Shown here piece by piece: positions 1-7,815 of a stretch of DNA of 41,008 nt. The stretch comes from Methylobacterium sp. (GTDB taxonomy: Bacteria; Pseudomonadota; Alphaproteobacteria; Rhizobiales; Beijerinckiaceae). The DNA lies in contig NZ_JAIETD010000116.1 of the NCBI RefSeq assembly GCF_019745455.1, positions 1 through 41,008 on the forward strand. Reading direction: 5' to 3'. The notes under the pieces were generated by a model, which saw only the letters and a list, made by a program, of their open reading frames with translations, ran no database searches and was not told the DNA's origin. How positions within the stretch are numbered: the first letter of the stretch is position 1; each line of letters opens with the position of its first letter. Both the position numbers and the translations under genes were made by a program.

Positions 1-241
1 CTGGGGCGGCCGCCCCGCCGCCATCCTCGGCGCGCTCGATTCCGACAAGCGCACGCCCGCGCAGAGCCTCGATCACCCCCGCATCCAGATCCACGATCTC
101 GTAGCGCGCAAACGTCCCCTGCGCCGTCGCAACATCCGCACCCTCCACAACCGCGCTCGTCGTCGGACCCGCCGCAGGCAAGACAGACGAACAGCCCGAC
201 ACCGCCAGGGCGGTGAGCAGGAGGGGGAAGAGGTTACGCAT
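1..241 (-). CDS. Polysaccharide export lipoprotein (Wza/GumB-like), N-terminal part only
   Basis: The reading frame starts at ATG 241 on the minus strand and runs off the left edge, so only about 80 residues are visible. It opens with a lipoprotein signal peptide: a charged start (MRNLF), a hydrophobic stretch and a lipobox (AVSGC), with the lipidated cysteine at about residue 17. The following residues (LPAAGPTTSAV, then YEIVDLDAGVIEAL) resemble the N-terminus of alphaproteobacterial outer-membrane polysaccharide export proteins. Such proteins form the outer-membrane channel for capsule or exopolysaccharide. The family call rests on this short region; the diagnostic Poly_export and SLBB domains lie outside the window. 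The lipoprotein call is firmer than the family call. Confidence 0.6.
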   Translation of the reverse strand, partial: MRNLFPLLLTALAVSGCSSVLPAAGPTTSAVVEGADVATAQGTFARYEIVDLDAGVIEALRGRALVGIERAEDGGGAAAP

Positions 242-450
242 CCAGGACAGCCTGTCGATTTCGCCAGCCTGCTGCCTAGACCATCACGTCGACCATGTCC
301 GTGGCGGGTCTGTCACAGTCGCAGCGTGACGGCCCCGCATTGGACGCCGTCCCCGCTGCCCACACCAGTCCACCTCCCGGCTGACGGGTTGGTCGGGCAG
401 GTGGATGCGATTGCCAATCTCACCCGGACCCGTATAGCGTCCCGCGAAGG

Positions 451-1803
451 ATGACAGTCATCGACGCCGCCCAGCCGAGGGTGCGCCGAACAGAGCGCCA
501 GCCTTCGATGACCTTAAGCCTGTCCTACACGCCTCCCGACCTGCAGGAGCCTCGGCCGGGCCAGGTTCGGCGCCGCCACGTCTTCTTCATCCACGGCTAC
601 GATCCGGAAGCGCGCAGCCGCTATCGCATGCTGTTCGTGCGCGAGCTCAGCCGTTACGCACGGCGCTTCGGCGAACCCGCGCGTAGGATCTCGCGCGCCG
701 AAATGAGTTCGGACGGCCTCGTCCAGAGCTGGGACGTGGCCGCCCTGCCGGAGGTCGAGGGAGCCGAGACCCGCTACGAAGTGCTCCTCTGGGACGACAT
801 CGTCGCGCGGGATTTCGCGCGCTGGCGCGTCGTCAGCGTCGCGCTCCTCCTCGTCGGCATCCTGCACTGGATCGCCACCGGCCTCCTGGTGCGTTTCTAT
901 CGGCTCAACTGGAAGATGGGCAACGTCATCGTCTACCCGTTCTGCCTGGCGCTGATCCTCGGTCTCGCCGTCGGTCTGATCGCACATCTGGTCCATGCCC
1001 ATCTCGGCGACGCCTTCGCACACAGCCTCGGCCTTCCGGTCTGGATTTCGGCCCCGATCGGCATCGTCGCCGGACTGGCCGCCCTGCGCGCGGCCGAGAA
1101 ACCTCTCGTCAGAGCCTATTTCTGGCAGCTTCTGAACGACTGGGTGTTCAACTGGCAACACGGCAATGGCTGGCGGTCCGATTTCGAGCAGCGTGTCGAG
1201 GGAATGGCCGACACCATCCTCGCGGCGCTGAAGACACGGTCCATGCAGGGCGTCGAGGCCGACGAGGTGATGATCGTCGGGCATTCGTCGGGCGCGCAGA
1301 CCGCCGTCGAGGTGACTGCTCGGATCCTGGCACGCGACGGGAACCTCGGGTCAGGCGGATCGAGCCTCGCACTCGTCACCCTCGGCTCCGGCATCCCCCT
1401 GGTGGCGTTTCAGGCCCGAGCCCACGGCCTGCGCCGGGAGATCGCCGAGATCGTCACCTCGCGCCGGCTGGTCTGGACCGAATTCCAGGCGCCGCAGGAC
1501 TGGATGAACTTTCCCGGCTTCAACCCGGTCCGGCACCTCGCCCTCGACCTCCACGGACGACGCATCACCAATCCGCTCCTGCGGTCGGCGAGATTCCGCG
1601 ATCTCATCAACCCGGAGACCTACCTGAAGGTCCGCCGCAAGCCGTTCCGGATGCATTTCCAGTTCCTGATCGCCAACGACCGCCGCGGTGACTACGACTT
1701 CTTCGCGATGATCCTCGGGCCTCAGCGACTGCGCGAGCGCGTCCTGGCGCCGGTGGTCCCCGGCGCTCGGAGCGCCGGCGCGGTGAGTGCGACAGCGGAG
1801 TAG
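451..1803 (+). CDS. Membrane-anchored alpha/beta-hydrolase-like protein
   Basis: The 450-residue protein starts with an alpha/beta-hydrolase-like segment (FFIHGYD, residues 46-51, a candidate oxyanion-hole turn). Three hydrophobic segments follow (about 126-147, 158-182 and 194-212). A classical nucleophile elbow, GHSSG at 277-281 with Ser279 as candidate nucleophile, then comes within a strand-turn-helix context (VMIVGHSSGAQTAVEV). I cannot place the catalytic Asp and His with confidence. The membrane helices thus appear inserted inside the hydrolase fold rather than added at an end. An AAGG lies immediately before ATG 451, which is poor spacing; ATG 508 is an alternative start. It is divergent from the polysaccharide export gene and ends 6 nt before gluconokinase. 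Substrate unknown. Confidence 0.8.
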   Translation: MTVIDAAQPRVRRTERQPSMTLSLSYTPPDLQEPRPGQVRRRHVFFIHGYDPEARSRYRMLFVRELSRYARRFGEPARRISRAEMSSDGLVQSWDVAALPEVEGAETRYEVLLWDDIVARDFARWRVVSVALLLVGILHWIATGLLVRFYRLNWKMGNVIVYPFCLALILGLAVGLIAHLVHAHLGDAFAHSLGLPVWISAPIGIVAGLAALRAAEKPLVRAYFWQLLNDWVFNWQHGNGWRSDFEQRVEGMADTILAALKTRSMQGVEADEVMIVGHSSGAQTAVEVTARILARDGNLGSGGSSLALVTLGSGIPLVAFQARAHGLRREIAEIVTSRRLVWTEFQAPQDWMNFPGFNPVRHLALDLHGRRITNPLLRSARFRDLINPETYLKVRRKPFRMHFQFLIANDRRGDYDFFAMILGPQRLRERVLAPVVPGARSAGAVSATAE

Positions 1804-1809
1804 ACGCCG

Positions 1810-2337
1810 ATGCCCGCCGGCCTCCCAGCGGACCCACAGGTGCTAGTGGTGATGGGAGTCTCGGGCTCCGGCAAGAGCACCGTGGCGGCCAAGGTCGCCG
1901 AGCGGCTCGGTTGGATCTTCGCCGATGGCGACGACTTCCACAGCGCCGCCAATGTCGCCCGGATGCGCTCTGGCCTGGCTCTCGGCGAGACCGAGCGGTC
2001 GCCCTGGCTCGCCGCCATCGCCGCCTGGATCGACGCCAAACTCGCTGAGGGCCGCTCCGCGGTGATCGCGTGCTCGGCCCTGAAGCGTCCATATCGCGAC
2101 GCTCTGGTCCGGGGGCGGCCCGAGGTTCGGATCGCCTATCTCGCCGGCGATCGTGGAGTGATCGCGGAGCGGCTCGCAGGGCGAAGCGGGCACTTCATGC
2201 CAGCCTCGCTCCTCGACAGCCAGCTCGACGCCCTCGAACCGCCCGGCATCGACGAGCATCCCATCGTCGTGCCGATCACCGAGACGCCGGATCATGCCGC
2301 AGGGCTCGTGATCGAGGGGCTGGCGGCGCCGCTCTGA
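1810..2337 (+). CDS. gntK: Gluconokinase
   Basis: A cytoplasmic ATP-dependent kinase that phosphorylates D-gluconate to 6-phosphogluconate, feeding the pentose phosphate or Entner-Doudoroff route. The 175-residue length is typical of the GntK family. A Walker A loop (GVSGSGKST, residues 16-24) is followed by the family motif DGDDFHS and then NVARM, which bind gluconate. Further typical blocks are ACSALKRPYRD and the FMPASLLDSQLDALEP region. The gene starts 6 nt after the stop of the preceding hydrolase gene, so the two are probably co-transcribed, although no functional link is obvious. There are no gluconate transporter or dehydratase genes nearby. Confidence 0.95.
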   Translation: MPAGLPADPQVLVVMGVSGSGKSTVAAKVAERLGWIFADGDDFHSAANVARMRSGLALGETERSPWLAAIAAWIDAKLAEGRSAVIACSALKRPYRDALVRGRPEVRIAYLAGDRGVIAERLAGRSGHFMPASLLDSQLDALEPPGIDEHPIVVPITETPDHAAGLVIEGLAAPL

Positions 2338-2482
2338 CCGCCGATGCCGCCTGTGTCGTGTGCGCCACAACACGTGGGGAAACGGCGACGTCTGGGCCTG
2401 CTGCGCTGTGGCGGGCCGCTTTCCGGCCTCAATTGGGATCGACCTAGACCGTAACGGCTCACGTCATCGTCAGGTCTGCCAC

Positions 2483-3361
2483 ATGAATCATCGCCTCCTG
2501 CTCATCGCCGTCGCCGCCGCGTGCGTCCCCGCGTCGGCTCTCGCGCAGCAGGCGAATGCGGCCCGCGACAACATCAACGCGCTGATCGAGAGCCAGGCGA
2601 AGGCGGCGGGCCTCCCGTCGAGCTTCGTCCATCAGGTGATCAAGCGCGAGAGCAACTACAATCCGAATGCCAAAGGCGGCTCGGCGCTCGGGCTGATGCA
2701 GATCAAGCACGCCACCGCGAAAGGCATGGGCTATAGCGGTGACGCGGCCGGGCTCTACGACCCCGCAACCAACCTGCGTTTCGGCATCGCCTATCTGGCG
2801 GGGGCCTACCGGGCGGCCAAGGGCGACCTGATCCAGGCCTACACCTACTATAACCGCGGCTATTATTACGCCGCCAAGCGCCTTGGCATCAGCACCAACG
2901 TCGCCAGCCTCGAAACAGCTCCGGCTGCCGTCCCGCAATCGGGCGCCGCCTTCGGCAGCCTGTTCGGCCAGCGGCCGGTCGCCGACCCCAATATCACGGC
3001 AGCCAATACCGCGCTCGCCTACGCCGCCGCCGATCTGGCGCCGAGCGAGATGGTCGAGGTGCCGCTGCCGCCGCGCCGGCCCGCTTTCGCGGGCGATATG
3101 ATGATGGCGAGCGCCGCCGTCACCAGCAGCGCGGCCCTCTCGTCCCTCTCTGTGGCGCGTGCAGCAGCAAGTCCGGCATCGACGATGTTCAACGCCGTCG
3201 CAGCAAGCGAGCCGCCGGTCACGGAGTCGGTCGAGGTGCCGCTTCCGCCGCGCCGGCCATCGCCTCAGCAACTCGCCTCGGCCGGGCGACCGATCGTCGC
3301 GAAGAAGCCCGCATCGGCCGACACGATCCTCGAAGCGTCGGCGCTCCCCGCGAACCAATAA
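2483..3361 (+). CDS. Secreted lytic transglycosylase (SLT domain)
   Basis: Predicted periplasmic enzyme cleaving the MurNAc-GlcNAc bond of peptidoglycan. I chose ATG 2483 because it begins a clean Sec signal peptide (residues 1-21, ending ASALA before QQ); the frame stays open upstream to 2360, but that extension would bury the signal peptide. The SLT domain spans about residues 30-140: catalytic Glu56 in IKRESNYNP, then GLMQI and YLAGAYRA with YNRGYYYAA. The C-terminal half is low-complexity and Ala/Pro-rich, and carries two copies of VEVPLPPRRP encoded by near-identical 29-bp DNA. A related SPLPPRRP stretch occurs in the second SLT protein of this window (23119-24183). The protein is 292 residues. 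Confidence 0.92.
   Translation: MNHRLLLIAVAAACVPASALAQQANAARDNINALIESQAKAAGLPSSFVHQVIKRESNYNPNAKGGSALGLMQIKHATAKGMGYSGDAAGLYDPATNLRFGIAYLAGAYRAAKGDLIQAYTYYNRGYYYAAKRLGISTNVASLETAPAAVPQSGAAFGSLFGQRPVADPNITAANTALAYAAADLAPSEMVEVPLPPRRPAFAGDMMMASAAVTSSAALSSLSVARAAASPASTMFNAVAASEPPVTESVEVPLPPRRPSPQQLASAGRPIVAKKPASADTILEASALPANQ
3053..3258 (+). repeat. Pair of 29-bp direct repeats encoding VEVPLPPRRP
   Basis: The segments 3053-3081 and 3230-3258 differ at one position (a third-codon G/T) and lie in the same frame of the transglycosylase gene, about 177 bp apart. Each encodes the proline-arginine motif VEVPLPPRRP. The near-identity at DNA level, not only protein level, suggests recent duplication or gene conversion within the gene. 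Confidence 0.85.
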
Positions 3362-3754
3362 CAGCGAGGAACCGTCGGCACGCACGGCCCAGAGCTTCAG
3401 TCGGGCCGATTTCCAGTAGAATAGCGCCGAGATCGAGCGCGACGCGCCGAACTTTCCGGCAGCGGGTTCGTTCCGGCGACAAGAGGCGGCCGTCGGGCCC
3501 AGACGTGAACGCAGTGGACCCGGTACATGCCGCATGTTGCAGTGCGATGTGGAACATTGCATGCAGGCTTGGCGCGTTGGGCAGGTCGTGATGGCCGCCC
3601 GCCATCGTCGATTTGGATCCATGTTGTACGTTCTGAGTTCGCACAGAGATCGTCGGCCAACCGTGCCCGGTGGCTGTTCTCCGAGAAGCGGGGGCGACGT
3701 CGCCGAAGCTGCCGCGTTTCCACTCGGCTTCGTCTGCGAAGGTCAGCCTGCGTC
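3362..3754. other. 393-bp intergenic region upstream of the BzdR/BoxR-like gene
   Basis: No convincing gene is seen on either strand; the open frames here have no signals or recognisable protein. The reading frame of the downstream regulator stays open upstream to 3527, but the HTH family starts near 3755. The region contains three TGCA tetramers within 28 bp (3538-3565) and should hold the promoter of the regulator. Confidence 0.6.
3538..3565 (+). promoter_or_regulatory. Cluster of TGCA repeats, candidate autoregulatory operator
   Basis: TGCA occurs at 3538-3541, 3558-3561 and 3562-3565, about 190 bp upstream of the BzdR/BoxR-like start codon. BzdR of Azoarcus is known to bind operator regions with direct TGCA repeats. 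The tetramer is short and could recur by chance, so this is only a candidate site. Confidence 0.3.
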
Positions 3755-4639
3755 ATGACCGGTACGCCAGAACAGGAATCGCTCTTCCTTGCCGAGCTCG
3801 GCAGGCGAGTCCGCCATGCGCGCACCATTCGTGGCCTATCGCGAAAAGTGTTGTCGCAGAGTTCGGGCCTTTCCGAACGCTACATTGCCCAGCTCGAGAG
3901 CGGCCAGGGCAACGTCTCGATCATCCTGCTGCGCCGGGTCGCAAACGCGATGGGCGTTCGGCTCGACGATCTCATCGCCGGCGAGGAACCCTCGTCGGAC
4001 TGGTACGTGGTCCGTGACCTTCTGGCGACCGCCTCACCCGAGCAGATCGGTTTGGCGAAGGGCATCCTATCGGGCAAGACCGGCTCGGGCGGCGAGACTC
4101 TGCAGCCACGCGTCGCTGTGGTGGGACTGCGCGGGGCCGGCAAGTCGACCCTCGGCCGGCGGGTCGCAGACCGGCTCGGATGGTCCTTCGTCGAACTCAA
4201 TGCCGAGATCGAGCGCGAGAACGCCCTCTCGGTCAAGGAAATCTTCGCGATCTATGGCCAGGAAGGCTATCGGCGCCTCGAACAGGCTGCCCTGCGGCGC
4301 CTCACGGAGCGCCCCGGCCCCTTCGTGCTCGCCACCAGTGGCGGCATCGTCGCCGAACCCCTGACCTACGACCTCCTGCTGCAGGCGTTCTTCACGATCT
4401 GGCTTCGGGCGAAACCCGAGGAGCACATGCAGCGAGTGCGCGACCAGGGTGAGTTGCCGATCACCGGCGATCACGCCTCGGCGATGCAGGAATTGCGGGC
4501 CGTTCTGTTGAGCCGCGAACCGCTCTACGCGCGGGCATCTGCGGTGGTCGACACCTCCGACGTCGGCATCGACGTGATGGTCGACCGCCTGGCGGATGCC
4601 ATCGAGGCACGGTTCGGGCAGGTGGAGACGACCTCCTAA
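3755..4639 (+). CDS. BzdR/BoxR-family regulator (XRE HTH plus shikimate-kinase-like domain)
   Basis: A 294-residue two-domain transcription factor. Residues about 10-75 form an XRE-type helix-turn-helix (RTIRGLSRKVLSQSSGLSERYIAQLESG). Residues about 118-285 are a shikimate-kinase-like domain with a P-loop (GLRGAGKST, 124-132), ELNAEIE in place of the usual DxD shikimate site, and TSGGIV in place of the GGG loop. Known members, BzdR and BoxR, repress aromatic (benzoyl-CoA) degradation genes and use the kinase-like domain to sense an aryl-CoA inducer. I chose ATG 3755 because the HTH starts just after it and GAAGG lies at about 3738. No box, bzd or ring-oxygenase genes are in the window, so the target is unknown. 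The next gene is cysE, 182 bp downstream. Confidence 0.9.
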   Translation: MTGTPEQESLFLAELGRRVRHARTIRGLSRKVLSQSSGLSERYIAQLESGQGNVSIILLRRVANAMGVRLDDLIAGEEPSSDWYVVRDLLATASPEQIGLAKGILSGKTGSGGETLQPRVAVVGLRGAGKSTLGRRVADRLGWSFVELNAEIERENALSVKEIFAIYGQEGYRRLEQAALRRLTERPGPFVLATSGGIVAEPLTYDLLLQAFFTIWLRAKPEEHMQRVRDQGELPITGDHASAMQELRAVLLSREPLYARASAVVDTSDVGIDVMVDRLADAIEARFGQVETTS

Positions 4640-4821
4640 GGTGTCGAGGTCCGATGGCGACACAGGGGCGCCGGCTCGGATGCCCTTGATCGGCGCCGCG
4701 TTGCACACCACGCTACGGATCAAGGTCTGGGCGTGCGGGTGCGAAACGGCGTCCGCCCGCTAAGACGCGGGATGCGCCGAAGAGCCGACCGATGAATTCG
4801 CATCCTCCCCGAGGAGCCACG

Positions 4822-5667
4822 ATGTCCGCCAGCCCGTCCTTCTTCCCCGCCGAACCGGCGGTCCTCGATCCCGTCTGGAGTCGCCTGCGCACCGAGGCGG
4901 AAACGGTCTTGCGCGACGAACCGCAGCTCGCATCCTTCATCGTGGCGACCATCCTCAACCACGCGACGCTGGAGGCAGCCGTCTCGCACCGGGTCGCGGC
5001 GCGGCTCGGTCATGCCTCGCTGTCGAGCGAACTCGTCGCCCATGGCTTCAGCGAGGCCATCGCCGACGATCCGCGCATCGGCCAGGGCTTCAGGGCCGAC
5101 ATCGTGGCGGTGCTCGACCGCGATCCGGCCGCGAGCCGGGCGATCGAACCGGTCCTGTACTTCAAGGGCTTCCACGCCATCCAGGCCCACCGCCTCGCGC
5201 ACTGGTACTGGAATCACGGCCGGCGCGACCTCGCACTCTACCTCCAGAGCCGCTCCTCCGAGGTCTTCCAGACCGACATCCATCCAGCCGCTCGGGTTGG
5301 GCGCGGCATCTTCCTCGACCATGCCACCGGCCTTGTGGTCGGCTCGACGGCGGTGATCGAGGACGACGTCTCGATGCTGCACGCGGTGACCCTCGGCGGT
5401 ACCGGGAAGCAGGGCAGCGACCGCCACCCGAAGATCCGCCGCGGCGTGATGATCGGGGCCGGGGCCAAGATCCTTGGCAATATCGAAGTCGGCGCCTGCG
5501 CCCGCGTCGCCGCGGGATCCGTGGTGCTTCGCCCGGTCCCGCCCAACACCACCGTGGTCGGCGTGCCCGCCCGCGTCGTCGGCGCGGCCGGCTGCGCCGA
5601 ACCGGCCCGCACGATGGACCAGTTCGTTAATATCGACCAGTTCATCCACATGGCCGAGGGCATCTGA
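4822..5667 (+). CDS. cysE: Serine O-acetyltransferase
   Basis: Catalyses acetyl-CoA plus L-serine to O-acetylserine, the first committed step of cysteine synthesis. The 281-residue protein has the N-terminal helical domain (DPVWSRLRTEAE through HATLEAAVSHRVAARL) and the FKGFHAIQAHRLAHWYW block. The C-terminal left-handed beta-helix follows, with hexapeptide repeats including IHPAARVGRGIFLDHATG and GVPARVVG. His residues in LDHATG and MLHAVTLGG match the catalytic region. ATG 4822 is preferred over ATG 4792 because GAGGAG lies at 4811-4816 with good spacing. The C-terminus carries a short unusual tail (DQFVNIDQFIHMAEGI) after the family core. Confidence 0.95.
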   Translation: MSASPSFFPAEPAVLDPVWSRLRTEAETVLRDEPQLASFIVATILNHATLEAAVSHRVAARLGHASLSSELVAHGFSEAIADDPRIGQGFRADIVAVLDRDPAASRAIEPVLYFKGFHAIQAHRLAHWYWNHGRRDLALYLQSRSSEVFQTDIHPAARVGRGIFLDHATGLVVGSTAVIEDDVSMLHAVTLGGTGKQGSDRHPKIRRGVMIGAGAKILGNIEVGACARVAAGSVVLRPVPPNTTVVGVPARVVGAAGCAEPARTMDQFVNIDQFIHMAEGI

Positions 5668-5787
5668 ACGCGGCGCTCATGGGTTGCCCGCTTGGGGCCA
5701 GCATGGCAATCGATCCCCGACAGCGCGCGAGGAATGCCGCGCGCAGAAGCGGCGCATGCGCCGCATGACGCGACAAAGAGGTTGAGC

Positions 5788-6000
5788 GTGAACAAGACCG
5801 ATATCGCGAAGGTCCAGGATTATCTGCGCCGCACCTTCGCCAACACCAATATCCGCCTCGTGGCACGTCCCAAGAAGGACGATTCGGCAGAGGTCTATGT
5901 TGGCGAGGAGTTCCTCGGAGTCGTCTCCGTCGACGACGAGGACGGCGACCGATCGTTCAACTTCGCCATGGCGATCCTCGACATCGACCTCGAGGACTGA
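5788..6000 (+). CDS. DUF3126 family protein
   Basis: A 70-residue protein starting at GTG 5788 with AAAGAGG at about 5775-5781. It matches the small alphaproteobacterial DUF3126 family: an N-terminal helix (DIAKVQDYLRRTF), an NIRLVARPKKDDSAEVYVG strand region, and an acidic C-terminus (DIDLED). A longer frame from 5692 exists but lacks a ribosome site and family similarity. It lies 120 bp downstream of cysE and could share its transcript. Function is unknown. Confidence 0.88.
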   Translation: MNKTDIAKVQDYLRRTFANTNIRLVARPKKDDSAEVYVGEEFLGVVSVDDEDGDRSFNFAMAILDIDLED

Positions 6001-6121
6001 CGCAACAGCCTTCGATGACCTGTGGGCCGCGTTTACCGTGCCGCAGGGAAATCCTTAACACTTCGTAAACATTCGGGCAGAGTGCGCTTCACCAATCGTA
6101 CCCGGTGGAGCGCGCTCATCC

Positions 6122-6451
6122 ATGGTCATCAGCCCTTCGGCCGTCGAATCGCTTCAGACACTCTTCCTCGGCCTTGCTTTGTCGGGCCTTCTGGCTACGG
6201 CCTTCGAACTGTTCACCGAGCGGCGCGCCAGCTTCAGCCTGCTCGAGCGCGGCGGTGTCTCAGCTGCCGCGGCCCTGCCGGTCCTTGCCTTCACTGCCCC
6301 ATTCATCATCCTGCGCAACACCGTGCGCGGACGCCGCATCGAGGGACGGCCGATCCCCTTCGTGATGATCGCGACGATGATCGCCTGCGGTTGGAGCCTG
6401 CTCTCGGGCCGGGTCGTCCTCGACCTCGCCCATTCCATCGCCGGCACCTGA
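6122..6451 (+). CDS. Small conserved alphaproteobacterial membrane protein
   Basis: A 109-residue protein with three likely membrane segments (about residues 11-28, 46-66 and 80-102), separated by short charged loops (ELFTERRASF and RNTVRGRRIEGRP). I recognise the overall type as a small uncharacterised inner-membrane protein of Hyphomicrobiales but cannot assign a function. A GTGGAGC sequence precedes ATG 6122. It stands alone on the plus strand and converges with the YnfA gene. Confidence 0.75.
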   Translation: MVISPSAVESLQTLFLGLALSGLLATAFELFTERRASFSLLERGGVSAAAALPVLAFTAPFIILRNTVRGRRIEGRPIPFVMIATMIACGWSLLSGRVVLDLAHSIAGT

Positions 6452-6494
6452 GACGACAGGCAGGGAGGCAGACCACCGGCTTCCTCACTCGGCC

Positions 6495-6821
6495 TCACGC
6501 TCCGCGCGGGGCGAAAAGGATCACGCCGCTACCGGCCAGGCAGATGCATGCGCCGACAATGTCCCACCGATCCGGAGGGTGACCCTCGACGCCCCATAGC
6601 CAGGCTATCGCGCCAACGATGTAGATGCCGCCATAGGCCGCGTAGGCCCGGCCTGCGGCGTCGCTCTCTGTCGCCGTCAGCAGGTAGGCGAACAGGACGA
6701 GAGCCGCGATGCCGGGCAGCAGCCACAGAGCAGACTTGTCGAGGCGAAGCCAGGCCCAGAAAGCGAAGCACCCGGCGATCTCGGCAAGGGCGGCACCGGC
6801 GAAAACGACGTAGGTTTTCAT
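6495..6821 (-). CDS. YnfA family (UPF0060) small membrane protein
   Basis: A 108-residue protein with four membrane segments typical of YnfA/UPF0060: MKTYVVFAGAALAEIAGCFAFW, LWLLPGIAALVLFAYLLT, AYAAYGGIYIVGAIAWLW and WDIVGACICLAGSGVILF. The family motifs AEIAGC and AYGGIYI are present. YnfA proteins resemble small multidrug resistance transporters, but a transport role here is unproven. I chose ATG 6821 (MKTYVV); the frame is open 10 codons further upstream. Confidence 0.93.
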   Translation of the reverse strand: MKTYVVFAGAALAEIAGCFAFWAWLRLDKSALWLLPGIAALVLFAYLLTATESDAAGRAYAAYGGIYIVGAIAWLWGVEGHPPDRWDIVGACICLAGSGVILFAPRGA

Positions 6822-6919
6822 AGGATCGAGCTCATGCGTCCTCGATCCCACGCGGTCAAACCGCTTGGGGTCGCCGCCACGCGGACTGAAGCGGCCTGGA
6901 CTGCGAGGCGGTTCGCCCC

Positions 6920-7594
6920 TTAGCGGTTGGCGGTGGTGACCGGCGAGGCGCCGCCGTTCAGGGCGACCCAGGCCATGCCGTGCTGGCCCTCGCGCTTCAC
7001 GAAGGTGTATCCGGTTCGGGGACCCGAGAGGATCGCGTTGGTCTTGTTATCGAGGATGAGGTCGCCGCGATTGGTGCGGACCATCAGGACCGCATGACCT
7101 TCGCCGATATCGTCGATGACCACCGTCATCCGCAGGGCCCTACGGGGAATCCCGCGTTCGATCAGCATGCGGCGCTTGAGGAGCTGGAAGTCCTCGCAAT
7201 CGCCGAAGCCGTCATCCGGGAAGTCCCAGCGGTCGACGATTCCCCAATGGGCGATGTCGGTGATCGGTTTGATTCGGGCGTTGACGCGGCGGTTGACGCT
7301 CGTCAGCGTCCGCCATACCGCCGGGTTGAGGGCGATCGTCACCGGCTGGCTGAGGTCGACGCCGCATTCAGCAGGATAGCGCCCGCACATCACGGTCCAG
7401 GCGGCGACAGGTTTGGCGCTGCCGTTCTCCTCGATCACGCTGGCTTCGGGGGGTGCGACGGAGGGCTCCTGCTGCGCGCTGGCGCCACCGAGCAGTAGGA
7501 TCGAGCCGACGAGCGAGATTTGGATGGCACGGGCGAGGCGCTGGACGACTGGAGCGCCGCAGGCCTCGACATTCTGCAGACCCGCGTGCCGCAT
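6920..7594 (-). CDS. Bacterial transglutaminase-like cysteine protease (BTLCP), paralogue 1
   Basis: Predicted secreted cysteine proteinase of the BTLCP/DUF920 family, which includes LapG. With the start at ATG 7594 the protein is 224 residues; the N-terminal hydrophobic stretch (ISLVGSILLLGGASA) is a signal peptide or anchor. The triad is visible: Cys133 in FGDCEDFQ, His167 in GEGHAVL, Asp182 in LILDNKT. The start is uncertain: TTG 7657 and ATG 7627 are also in frame. I prefer 7594 because GGCGAGG sits about 7 nt upstream. The second copy lies directly upstream on the same strand and shares most of the catalytic half. LapG members cleave adhesins under c-di-GMP control, which fits the nearby PilZ gene but is unproven. 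Confidence 0.9.
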   Translation of the reverse strand: MRHAGLQNVEACGAPVVQRLARAIQISLVGSILLLGGASAQQEPSVAPPEASVIEENGSAKPVAAWTVMCGRYPAECGVDLSQPVTIALNPAVWRTLTSVNRRVNARIKPITDIAHWGIVDRWDFPDDGFGDCEDFQLLKRRMLIERGIPRRALRMTVVIDDIGEGHAVLMVRTNRGDLILDNKTNAILSGPRTGYTFVKREGQHGMAWVALNGGASPVTTANR

Positions 7595-7679
7595 GACGCT
7601 CGCCTCGCCCTTCGTTGGCTGAGGCATGAGGTTTGCACGGTATGGGTCGAGGCTCAATCGAAAAAACTAAGGAGGAGTT

Positions 7680-7704
7680 AACTTCTCCCAGAAGGATTGG
7701 TTCC
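7680..7704 (-). promoter_or_regulatory. Candidate EcfG (general stress sigma factor) promoter for BTLCP 1
   Basis: Reading the minus strand, GGAAC (7704-7700) is followed by 18 nt and TT (7681-7680). This fits the GGAAC-N18/19-TT pattern known for EcfG/RpoE2 promoters in alphaproteobacteria, though the usual CG before TT is AG here. It would place transcription start near 7670, upstream of ATG 7627 and ATG 7594. One motif by eye, so low confidence. Confidence 0.35.
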
Positions 7705-7815
7705 AAAAAAGATGCGATGCAATCCTGCAACTTCGAGGGAGGGGTTCCCTGGGGGGTTCGAATCGCGTCCGCACTTATTCGAGCCCAGCCGATCTCGTCC
7801 GTCCAGCCTGCCGGC

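Noticed and set aside
7750..7775. GGTTCGAATC (7755-7764) resembles a tRNA T-loop.
   Set aside because: The flanking arms do not pair, no acceptor stem, anticodon arm or D-arm can be built around it, and no CCA end follows.
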